From assembly GCA_964578835.1 (NCBI GenBank), contig CAZOEL010000013.1:1-64000 (forward strand): a stretch of DNA of 64,000 bases, given 5' to 3'. The notes beneath the pieces were generated by a model. That model was not told where the DNA came from and searched no databases. It saw nothing but the letters and a program-made list of their open reading frames with translations. This DNA comes from CAZOEL01 sp964578835 (GTDB lineage Bacteria; Desulfobacterota; Syntrophobacteria; Syntrophobacterales; Syntrophobacteraceae). Positions 45,593 through 54,299 of this stretch are shown here, piece after piece. The translations under genes were made by a program, and so were the position numbers. Every line of letters begins with the position of its first letter. Position 1 is the first letter of the stretch.

Positions 45593-46429
45593 ATGGCGCT
45601 TAGAGTCAACACCAACATCCCGGCGTTGAGCATTCAGAACACATTAACAGGCACAGGGAATAAAGTCTCAGATTCACTGAAGCGTCTTTCTTCAGGGCGC
45701 AGAATTATGTCTGCTAAAGATGACGCCGCCGGTTTGGCGGTATCCAATTTTTTCAAGGCAAAGATCTCTTCATTGCGCGTAGCCTATCAAAACGCCACTG
45801 AATCCAACTCTATGCTCCAGGTCGCAGATGGAGCTTACAGCAAAGTTCATGACATCCTTGTCAGGATGAAAGAGCTGGCCACGCAGGCGGCAGGCGGGCA
45901 AATCGAGAATGCCAACCGGGATCAGTTGAATGTCGAGTTTTCCCAGCTTCAGGCGGAGTTGGATCGCATTGCGCAGTCCACCAAATACGGCGGACAAACG
46001 CTGATTTACTCCACTGGCGTGGATACGCTCACCTTCACGTTCCAGATAGGGCCAACCAACGCCGATACGGACAGGATTTCAGTCGGGCTCAATTCAGTAT
46101 CCACGGCAGCTCTTCAGGTGAGCAGCTTGAGCATTTCACTTGCAAACTCCGCTTCTGACGCAATGGGCTACATCGATCTGGCGCTGACAAGCGTCAACAC
46201 GTATATGGCCACTCTTGGAGGCTCTCAAAACAGACTGCAGCACACCATGGAGAACATCAACGTCATGGTGGAGAACTTCTCTGCAGCCGAGTCCGCAATA
46301 CGAGACGTCGACATGGCCTTCGAGGTAACCGAGTTTACAAAGAACCAGATCCTACAACAAAGCGGCATGGCCATGCTCGCTCAGGCCAACCAGGCGCCCC
46401 AGCAGATCATCCAGCTGATATCCGGCTAA
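45593..46429 (+). CDS. fliC: Flagellin
   Basis: A 278-residue short flagellin. The conserved N-terminal D0/D1 region (LSIQNTLTGTGNKVSDSLKR, then SGRRIMSAKDDAAGLAVSN) and C-terminal D1/D0 region (AESAIRDVDMAFEVTEFTKN, ending AQANQAPQQIIQLISG) are complete, with a minimal central domain. AAAGGAG precedes the ATG. No other flagellar gene is in the window, so this is a detached filament gene. Confidence 0.95.
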   Translation: MALRVNTNIPALSIQNTLTGTGNKVSDSLKRLSSGRRIMSAKDDAAGLAVSNFFKAKISSLRVAYQNATESNSMLQVADGAYSKVHDILVRMKELATQAAGGQIENANRDQLNVEFSQLQAELDRIAQSTKYGGQTLIYSTGVDTLTFTFQIGPTNADTDRISVGLNSVSTAALQVSSLSISLANSASDAMGYIDLALTSVNTYMATLGGSQNRLQHTMENINVMVENFSAAESAIRDVDMAFEVTEFTKNQILQQSGMAMLAQANQAPQQIIQLISG

Positions 46430-46495
46430 TAGCCATCAAGACCGGCCAGGCGACACCAAGCAGGTCCCCCTCACTACACGAGATAAAAAAACGGA

Positions 46496-46533
46496 CTGCA
46501 GCCTTCGACATTTTGACCGACTGAAGGCTGCAG
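46496..46533 (+). terminator. Hairpin after flagellin
   Basis: CTGCAGCCTTC (46496-46506) and GAAGGCTGCAG (46523-46533) form an 11-bp perfect stem with a 16-base loop, about 65 bases after the flagellin stop. An A-run precedes it (46484-46490), giving a T-run for the minus strand. Confidence 0.6.
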
Positions 46534-46904
46534 CTCAGAAATTCAAGAAAACATATCTTATCGGCCCACCGAGATCTTCCACCACTAACACCCCGTAATT
46601 TCTACCATCTTAATTAATCCTCCCCCTCAGATGTCAAAATTATGTCTTCATTGCATATCTCTGCAGGTCAGACTTCGTCAAATTTTCAACGCTTCACGAC
46701 CTACTTCCGGGCGTCGAGTTTAGTCAAAATTTCGACGCATATCAATTTTTACTCGTGAATTTGCTGGACGCAGTTTGACGGAATAGTTAGGGTTATCATA
46801 GCCAAGGGTAAGGCGCCGGAATGAAAAGATTCCCTTTGCCCGCATGTTTTGTATGTCTTTACTCTTTGTACTTTATATAGTGAAGGAGCGCGAGGCGCAT
46901 CGAT
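46534..46904. repeat. A+T-rich spacer with two near-identical 16-mers
   Basis: GTCAAATTTTCAACGC (46677-46692) and GTCAAAATTTCGACGC (46723-46738) are near copies 46 bases apart, with a shorter GTCAAAAT nearby at about 46632. They lie upstream of the dppD-like gene and could be operator copies. No gene is seen in this spacer. Confidence 0.35.
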
Positions 46905-47885
46905 ATGAACACGCCGCTGCTGGAAGTTATGGACCTGCAGACATATTTTTACACAGAAAGCGGAATTGCCCGCTCTGTCGATCGCGTGAGCTTTCGCCTT
47001 GGCAAGGCTTCCGTTTTGGGGATTGTGGGCGAGTCGGGCTGCGGCAAAAGCGTGACGGCTCTTTCGATCATGCGCCTTATTCCTCCGCCCGGAAGAATAG
47101 CAGGGGGAAAGGTGGTGTTCGCCGGCAAGGATCTGCTCTCGATTTCTGAGGAAGAAATGCAGACCTTGCGTGGAAATGAAATCGCCATGATTTTCCAGGA
47201 GCCCATGACATCGCTCAATCCCGTATTCAGAGTTCAGGATCAGGTTGCAGAAGTGCTTCAACGGCACCAGGGCCTGGGGAAGAAGGAAGCCGCCGGGCGG
47301 GTGCTCCAGGCGTTGCGGCAGGTGGGCATCCCCAATCCCGAAGTGCGCATGAAGGACTACCCGCATCAGATGAGCGGCGGAATGCGTCAGAGGGTGATGA
47401 TCGCCATGGCGATTGCCTGTCAGCCAAGGCTAATCATCGCCGATGAGCCGACCACAGCGCTGGATGTCACGATACAAGCTCAAATACTGGACTTGCTCAG
47501 GCAGCTTCAGGAGGAGATCAAAACGGCGATCCTCCTGATCACCCACGACTTGGGCGTCATCGCCGAAACGGCCGAGCACGTATTGGTAATGTACACTGGT
47601 CGAGTCATAGAGGAATCCAGCGTCCACAATTTATTCAACAACCCGTTGCATCCATACACTCAGGGGCTCATGCGGTCCATCCCCTCGAGGGCTGCCTCAG
47701 CTGGAGAAGGGAAGAAAAGACTGGAGGCCATTCCCGGCACAGTCCCAAGTCTTCTCTCGCTGCCTCCGGGCTGCAAGTTCAACACTCGCTGTCCACACGC
47801 GTTCGATCGTTGCTTTTTGGATCCGGAGCCGCCATTGCTGCTTCCGGAAAGCGATCGTCCGGTTCGTTGCTGGCTATACGCCTGA
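46905..47885 (+). CDS. dppD: Oligopeptide/dipeptide ABC transporter ATPase (DppD-like)
   Basis: A 326-residue ATPase with Walker A GESGCGKS, signature MSGGMRQR, Walker B LIIADEPT, and the C-terminal OppD/DppD cysteine motif CKFNTRCPHAFDRC. It powers uptake of peptides, nickel or other small solutes. GAAGGAG lies upstream. The binding protein and permease genes are not adjacent. Confidence 0.88.
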   Translation: MNTPLLEVMDLQTYFYTESGIARSVDRVSFRLGKASVLGIVGESGCGKSVTALSIMRLIPPPGRIAGGKVVFAGKDLLSISEEEMQTLRGNEIAMIFQEPMTSLNPVFRVQDQVAEVLQRHQGLGKKEAAGRVLQALRQVGIPNPEVRMKDYPHQMSGGMRQRVMIAMAIACQPRLIIADEPTTALDVTIQAQILDLLRQLQEEIKTAILLITHDLGVIAETAEHVLVMYTGRVIEESSVHNLFNNPLHPYTQGLMRSIPSRAASAGEGKKRLEAIPGTVPSLLSLPPGCKFNTRCPHAFDRCFLDPEPPLLLPESDRPVRCWLYA

Positions 47886-47922
47886 GGAAAGAACAGAGGT
47901 AGACCAAATCTGGAGACGAGCT

Positions 47923-48906
47923 TTGGAAGAATTTGACTATACGGAAGATCTTCTTGTCCTCAGGAATATCAAAAAGCATTATCCGATAACACGAGGTTTT
48001 TTCCGACGCGGCTCGGGAGTAGTGAAAGCAGTAGACGGAATCGACCTTTCGCTCAAGAGAGGCGAAACGCTGGGACTGGTCGGAGAGAGCGGCTGCGGCA
48101 AATCCACGCTGGGAAGGCTCATACTGCGTCTGGAAGAGCCGACCGAAGGAGATGTATTCTTCCATAACCGGAACATCCTCGAGCTAAGCAAAAAGCAAAT
48201 GCACCCATTACGAAAGCGCATGCAGATAATCTTTCAAGATCCCTACTCCTCTCTGAATCCGCGACAGACCATCGGGCGCATCATTTCGGAAGGTCTTTCC
48301 ATACACGGAGTGGGCGCGGCTGCAGAGCGCGCGGAAAGAGTGCGCCATCTCATGGAAGTGGTCGGATTGCGCCCTGAGCACGCCTATCGATATCCACACG
48401 AATTCAGTGGCGGACAACGCCAGAGGATAGGCATCGCTCGCGCGCTGGCGCTGCGCCCGGAGCTCATCATCTGCGATGAGCCGCTATCGGCTCTGGATGT
48501 CTCCATACAGGCGCAGATCATCAATCTGCTTCAGGATCTTCAGGAACAATATGCGCTCGCTTACCTTTTCATCTCTCATGATCTATCGGTGGTTCGCCAC
48601 ATAAGCGATAGAGTCGCCGTGATGTATTTGGGAACGCTGGTAGAACTGGCAAGTAAAGAAGAGCTTTTCAACAACCCGCTTCATCCTTATACGCAAATTC
48701 TTCTACAGGCAGTCCCCGTGCCCGATCCCGGAGCCCGCAAGAAGCGGGAAAAACGTCTGGTCGATATGCAAGCGGCGCTGCAGTCAATGGAGGGATGCCG
48801 CTTCAGTCCCCGATGCCCGGAGGCCGGCGCCACATGTCGAGAGCAAGCTCCCATTTTCCGGGAAGTAGCTCCAAATCATTGGGTGAAATGTTTCTCCGAC
48901 AGCTGA
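47923..48906 (+). CDS. dppF: Oligopeptide/dipeptide ABC transporter ATPase (DppF-like)
   Basis: A 327-residue partner ATPase starting at a TTG with GGAG seven bases upstream. Walker A GESGCGKST, signature FSGGQRQR, Walker B IICDEPLSALD and the C-terminal CRFSPRCPEAGATC motif are all intact. The dppD-dppF pair without a permease or binding protein nearby is odd; the missing parts may be elsewhere. Confidence 0.88.
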   Translation: MEEFDYTEDLLVLRNIKKHYPITRGFFRRGSGVVKAVDGIDLSLKRGETLGLVGESGCGKSTLGRLILRLEEPTEGDVFFHNRNILELSKKQMHPLRKRMQIIFQDPYSSLNPRQTIGRIISEGLSIHGVGAAAERAERVRHLMEVVGLRPEHAYRYPHEFSGGQRQRIGIARALALRPELIICDEPLSALDVSIQAQIINLLQDLQEQYALAYLFISHDLSVVRHISDRVAVMYLGTLVELASKEELFNNPLHPYTQILLQAVPVPDPGARKKREKRLVDMQAALQSMEGCRFSPRCPEAGATCREQAPIFREVAPNHWVKCFSDS

Positions 48907-48913
48907 TGGATCG

Positions 48914-49150
48914 CTATTCCTCCGCCTCGGCTTTAATTTTCAGGTATTTCGCCGTTTTCGTTATCTTTATGTTTGCAGCTTCCTCAGCCTCCTCCACCGT
49001 CAGGTGAATGGCTCCGCACGCCGGACAGGTAACGTTCACATTCTCTCCGATCATACGCTCCTTTATCTCATCAACGGTCATGTGCGAGACCGCCCCACAC
49101 TTGGTATCCACCCGCTCGACGCGGACCTTGATCCTTTCTTCGCTTTTCAT
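48914..49150 (-). CDS. Small zinc-ribbon protein in Hdr operon
   Basis: A 78-residue protein with CPAC near residue 42 and C near residue 18 (DTKCGAV), otherwise charged and helical (TVEEAEEAANIKITKTAKYL). The start is set at 49150 from AAGGA five bases upstream. It follows the HdrA gene by about 50 bases on the same strand and so probably belongs to its operon. Function unknown. Confidence 0.6.
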   Translation of the reverse strand: MKSEERIKVRVERVDTKCGAVSHMTVDEIKERMIGENVNVTCPACGAIHLTVEEAEEAANIKITKTAKYLKIKAEAEE

Positions 49151-49202
49151 TTCCATCCTTATACTCGGCAAAGCTGTTCGGGCAGGAGCCGCCATATCCC
49201 AC

Positions 49203-52200
49203 TCAGTTCAGGACCGCCATCACCTGGGCGGACAACTGACGGTAGGTAAAACCGCCCACATTGATCCCCTCCTTTGGGCAAGTGGCTTGACAACTTCCGC
49301 ACCCCTTACACCTAACAGGATTCACAGCAACGATCTGTCTGTCTTCCGCCCCTTCCACGGCGTTCAGACTGATAGCTTTATAAGAGCAGACATCCAGACA
49401 GAGCGCGCAGCCATCGCATCTGGAGACGTCGACAAGAGCTTTTCCGCCATGGAGCTCCATTCTCCCATTTGCGAGCACCGTTACAGAACGGGCCACAGCT
49501 GCCTGAGCCTGAGCGATGACCTCCTCGAGCGGTTTTGGATAATGGGCCAGACCGGCAAGAAAGAGGCCCTCGCTTGCAAAATCAACGGGCTTGAGCTTCT
49601 CATGCGCCTCCTGCATGAAACCATCGACATCCACCGGCAGCCGGTAGAGAGTCGCCAAATCTTTCACCTCAGGGTGAGGCGCGATGGCAGTGGCCAGCAC
49701 CACGACATCCGCCGTTATTCCCAGCGGCTCATGAAGGATATGATCGCGAATTTGAACGACAAGATTTCCATCGTTGATGTGTACGAGAGGCTTGCGGCTC
49801 ATGTCGTAGTTGATGAATAAGACTCCCATCTCCCGCGCCTTTTGATAAAGCATTTCGCGTTGCCCAAAGGAGCGTATGTCTCTGTAGAGGATGTAGACTT
49901 TTCGCGATGAATCTTCCTCCTTAAGAGCGATTGCGGACTGAATGGAGTGAGTGCAGCAAACCCGGGAGCAATAAGGCCTTTCAGCATCCCTCGATCCGAC
50001 GCATTGAATGAAAACGAAGTTTTTTCCGTTCTTGACTCTCTCGTCTCCCACCTGATGAAGCTTATCGAATTCGAGCGCCGTTAAGACTCGCGGGGATTGG
50101 CCGTATCCATATTCCTCGGTCTTGAAAACCTTCCCTCCCACAGCCAGAATCGCAACGCCGTGATCGACCGTGCTGACGCCATTGTTCTTCGTGATCGTGG
50201 TCCTGAAATTCCCGACAAAACCCTCGGCTTGTGTGACCTGCCCTTTGAGATGGACTGTGATAAGCTCATGCTCTTTTACCCGAGCGATAAGCCCCTCCAC
50301 GAATTCCCCGACAAGCTCTCCTTTCCAGGTTTTGAACAAATGTTTGGCGTTGCCGCCGAGCTGCGAGCTTTTTTCCACAAGATGAACGGGAAACCCCTGA
50401 TCCGCCAAGCCAAGGGAGACAATCATTCCCGCAACTCCCCCACCGATTACGACTGCTTGAGGGATAACGCCGACTTCCACGGGAAAGAGCGGCTCCGATA
50501 GGGTCGCCTTCGCCACCGCCATACGAACGAGATCTTGCGCCTTCCTTGTTGCAGCTTCCGGCTCTCGCCGATGGACCCACGACCCATGATTTCTTATATT
50601 GACCATTTCACACATGTATTCATTGAGCCCAGAGCTTTTGACGGTTTCCCGAAAAAGCTCCTCGTGTGTAAGAGGGGAACAGGCCGCAATGACGATTCGG
50701 TTCAAGTTATTCCTCCGAATGCTTTTCTTCATTGAACCTTGCGAATCTTGGGAACAGGCGAAGAGATTTCTTTCTACGCAAACAACGTGAGGCAGGGTAG
50801 AGGTGTAATCGCATAGAGCGCCAATATCGATCACACTCGAGATATTGGAGCCGCAATGACATATGAAAACGCCTATCCGAGGATCCTCCCCTGCGGTATC
50901 GCGCTCGGGGAGGCAAACATGCCGCTTGGTGAGGCTGTATCGGACATCGGCCAAAGGAATGGCAGCGGCCGCAGCCGCAGCGGAAGCCTGAATGACGGAT
51001 TGGGCGATATCTTTTGGTCCGGAAAAGGCGCCGCAAACATAAACGCCTTTCCTGGTAGAGCTCACAGGAGCAAAGGAGGAGGTGACCGAAAAACTGTCGT
51101 CGTTGAGCTCGACTTTGCAGACATTTGCAAGCGCCATAGCATCTTCAGGAGCCTCTAAACCTACCGAGAGCGCCACCATATCGAATTCGGCTTCAACCTG
51201 TTTTCCCTCATCGGTTATGTAGCGCAGATAGAGATTGCCGCCCTCCCCCGCCGGCTCCAGAGAATGCGCTCTGCAGCGATGGAATTGAACGCCCCTGGCC
51301 CTCGCACGCTCAAAATACCGTTCGAAATCCTTTCCGTGCGCCCTGACATCGAAATGGAAAATCGATACTCCGAGCTCCTTGACGTGGTCCATTGCTATCA
51401 TGGCTTCTTTTATTGCGTACATGCAGCATACGGAGGAGCAGTAACCATGCCGCGATTTAGTGTGGTCGCGGCTCCCAATGCACTGGAGGAAAGCAATTCT
51501 CTTGACCTCTTTACCGTCGGAAGGACGCAAAAGACGATTCTCTCCCGACAAAGCAAGGCAACGCTCGAGCTTGGAGGCAGTAATGACATTGGGAAGCACG
51601 CCATATCCCCAGGCGCCAACGCCTGAAGGATCGAACGTTTCAAAGCCGGGAGCAAGAATGATCGAGCCCACGGTCACGACGATTTCACGCACGGCGTCGT
51701 CAAAGCGGACGGCTCCGGAGGGGCATGCCCTCTCACAGGCGGAGCACTCTCCTCCGGCGATCCTGACGCATGTTCGCGGATCGATTTGATACTTGAGCGG
51801 AAAAGCTTGCGGATATTTGATATACGCAGCCTTTCGACTCCTGACGCCTTCATTGTGCTCATCCGGAGCTTCGACGGGACAGGCGAGCGCGCACACGCCG
51901 CAGGCGATGCACTTTTCCATGTCGATATAACGCGGTCGTTGACGCAGGGTCGCCTTAAACTGGCCGATTTCCCCTTCAACACGCACCACGTCGGTCAATG
52001 TCATGAGCTCGATATTCAAGTGCCGACCGCACTCTACCAGTTTGGGCGAGAGGAGTCACATGGAGCAATCGTTGGTCGGGAAAGTCTTATCGAGCTTCGC
52101 CATAGAACCGCCTATGGCTCCAGAGCGTTCTATCAGATAGACATAGAATCCGCCGTTCGCCAGGTCGAGCGCCGCCTGCATTCCGGCGATTCCTCCGCCT

Positions 52201-52238
52201 ACGACCATCACCGCGCCAGTTTTTTCGGATAGCATCAT
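49203..52238 (-). CDS. Double-module HdrA-like selenoprotein (UGA codon 61)
   Basis: Read through one in-frame TGA the gene gives 1,011 residues (start at 52238 with AGGAG eleven bases upstream; 52283 is an alternative). Module one has the FAD motif VVGGGIAGMQAAL, then FPTNDCSM-U61-LLSPKLVECGRH, exactly where HdrA proteins have Cys or selenocysteine, then ferredoxin motifs CIACGVCALACP and CSACERACP. Module two repeats the flavin fold (VVIGGGVAGMIVSLGLA) and ends with CDGCALCLDVCS and CKGCGSCQATCP. Two FAD and at least five Fe-S clusters are likely. HdrA carries out flavin-based electron bifurcation or confurcation; the doubled form recalls BamE of the class II benzoyl-CoA reductase complex. 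Confidence 0.85.
52056..52058 (-). other. In-frame TGA, Sec codon of HdrA
   Basis: The TGA lies between NDCSM and LLSPKLVE, the known Cys/Sec site of HdrA. CUCU and AGAG (7-10 and 24-27 counting from the U of UGA) can close a stem over an inner CC/GG pairing, a weak hand-drawn SECIS candidate. The reading frame continues without another stop. Confidence 0.8.
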
Positions 52239-52290
52239 TGTGAAATATTCTCCTGGCGGACTTCCGAGCCTCTCCAAGCCCATGACCGAC

Positions 52291-53748
52291 TCACCCTTTG
52301 GAAACAGGCAGAATCAGCGAGTCGGCCACAAGCTCCCACAGGTTTTTTACTTGAACGCCAAGATCGTATTCTCTGCAAAGGCTCTTCAAGATCTGATCCC
52401 GGCAATTATGACAGGAAGCAACTACAAGGCCGGCTCCGGTGTTGCGGATCTGACGGGCTTTGAGCCGCCCATGGTAAACCCTCTCTTCGTTGAACGGCAT
52501 GGACCAGACGCCGCCTCCCGCGCCGCAACAATAGCTGCCTTCCGTATTGGGATACATCTCCACGAAATTCGGCGCGCACATTCGCACCAGACGCCGCGCT
52601 TCCTCGAAAAAGCCTCGCCCGAAAGTCTTCAGCGATTTCCGGCCATAGTTGCAGGAATCGTGATACGTGGTCAAATCTTGATGGCGTGAAGCATCGATCT
52701 GTATTCGGCCTTCCCTTACGTAACGCAGCAGAAGATCGAAGATGGAAATGACTTCGAAATTCTTCAGATCTTCTTTAAACCATCTCTCCAGCCCCCACCG
52801 GGTGGCGTAATAAGCATGACCTCATTCCGGCAGGAGCAATGTCTTGCATTCCAGCCGGTACATATTCTCGACAAGCCGCCCCACAATAGCCTTCCACGAC
52901 TCTTCATCGCCGGTGAAATAGCCCCAATTGACGCCATCCCAGTTTTCGGAAGGAACAGTCCAGGATTCCTGAGCGGCGTAGAAGATTTTCCACCAGAATT
53001 TCATACGATCCGGCTCGATGAATGGCTCCTTGGAGTTTATCGTAACAAGAATGTCCGCTCCCTTGACGTCAACAGGAGCGGAAAAACCGGAGAACCCTTC
53101 TTCCTGCGCCATCTCCCGAGCAATATCCCCGAGAAGCCGAACAAAGTCCTCCTTTGGAATGCCTAGATTGTTGCCTTTCTCAAGGCACATGCGAACGCCC
53201 ATCTGCAGAGAGCCGGGAACTCTGTCTCTATCCCGCAATCCCCGTATCCAAAGCAAGAGCTTCTCAAGCTCTACCTTCATGGGGCAAGATTCTTCACATT
53301 TCCCACAGAGCGTACACTTCCACGGCCACTGGGAATTCACGAGATCGTCTTCCATGCCAAGGTTCACCATACGGACTGCTTTACGCGGATCGATTCCGTC
53401 GACTCCGGAAATCGGACACACACTGGCGCAACTACCGCAAGTAAGGCAGACATCCCCCCATTTGGGATCCAATCTCTGAGATTTGCCGCCCACAGGCCGG
53501 AGGTCTTCGTCCAGCGCCAGGGATTCAGCATCCTCCATCGAGTCCCCGCTGCGCACATGCTTCAACTTCAGCAAGGACCGGTCTATTTTGAACTCCCTGC
53601 AGAGCTTGCCGAAATCGTTTTCAGAAACCAGGTAACGCTTTCCAGACATGGAACGGCATGGCAGTTTGCCGCTTTTGATCCAGTTGCGGACCGTATTGCG
53701 ATGAACCCCCAACTGCTCCGCCAACTGGTTAATTCTAATAACAATCAT
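52291..53748 (-). CDS. HTH-HdrC-HdrD fusion, probable selenoprotein (UGA codon 309)
   Basis: Read through one in-frame TGA the gene gives 485 residues. Residues 1-50 are an excisionase-type helix-turn-helix (INQLAEQLGVHRNTVRNWIK, then the KRYLVSEND wing). Two [4Fe-4S] motifs follow: C101/C104/C107/C111 and C145/C148/C151/C155, as in HdrC. Residues from about 290 are the HdrD/CCG part: LLLPE-U309-GHAYYATRW, where relatives have PECGH, then TTYHDSCNYGRKS, SYCCGAGGG and ASCHNC. The stop is ten bases from the HdrA frame. It should pass electrons with HdrA; a DNA-binding domain on such an enzyme is unexpected. GGGG precedes the ATG. Confidence 0.8.
52822..52824 (-). other. In-frame TGA, probable Sec codon of HTH-HdrD
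   Basis: The TGA sits in LPE-U-GHAYYATRW, a cysteine position of the CCG domain. Downstream, GCCACC and GGGGGC (19-24 and 29-34 counting from the U of UGA) pair with one A.G mismatch around a CGGU loop, or CCAC/GUGG around CCG; a G in the first loop bases and this distance fit the bacterial SECIS pattern. Confidence 0.7.
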
Positions 53749-54299
53749 GCTTCCCCCGGAGCTACTTCTCGAAGCAACGCATGCAGGTCAATTTCACAAT
53801 CATCATGCGCCGAATCCGGCCATATTGTGCACATTGTGCATTACCCAATGCTTCAAATATTCTTCGGAGCCGACAATGTCAACCCAATTCTCACAGCGCT
53901 TCCCGTTTTGGACGATCTCTTCCGTCCGGAGGTCGCCATCGACAATGAATATGCGAGAGTCTTTCCGGTTTCAAACGCTGTCGACCATGCATCGACGCCA
54001 GGTTGGCATGAGTGTTGATAATGAACACAGAGCGGACGTTTCCTCATGGAGGCCAAATCGCTAAAAAGCTCAGTCCTATTGAAAGGACGATTCTTTTCCG
54101 AGCGACAAGCTCAATTCGAGACGACAACAATTTGGCGGGGAATGGCGAAATAATGACAGAACAGCCATGAACAAGGAGGAGACATCATTGAGGGAGGCCC
54201 AGTCCTTAACCTTCGGTTCGGTCTTTATCGAGGAGCTCTTGGCGTCTTGATTCTGGGGGAGACTATTACTCAACACCTCATTAAAAAGAAGGGTAGACA
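53749..54299. other. Intergenic region between divergent genes
   Basis: About 550 bases between the start of the HTH-Hdr gene and the large secreted protein. Promoters for both must lie here, but I could not pick convincing -35/-10 pairs. GAAGGG lies just before the ATG at 54300. No gene or repeat is seen. Confidence 0.5.

Noticed and set aside
52019..52019. HdrA gene starting after the TGA
   Set aside because: The FAD-binding half of the same fold lies upstream in frame, so the short start would remove the flavin site.
52674..52674. HdrD part as an independent gene starting at TTG
   Set aside because: The 50 codons between the TGA and this TTG translate cleanly into CCG-domain sequence.
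22776..52824. General recoding of TGA (alternative genetic code)
   Set aside because: Other genes in the window end at TGA, and the three internal TGA codons each align to a Cys/Sec site.
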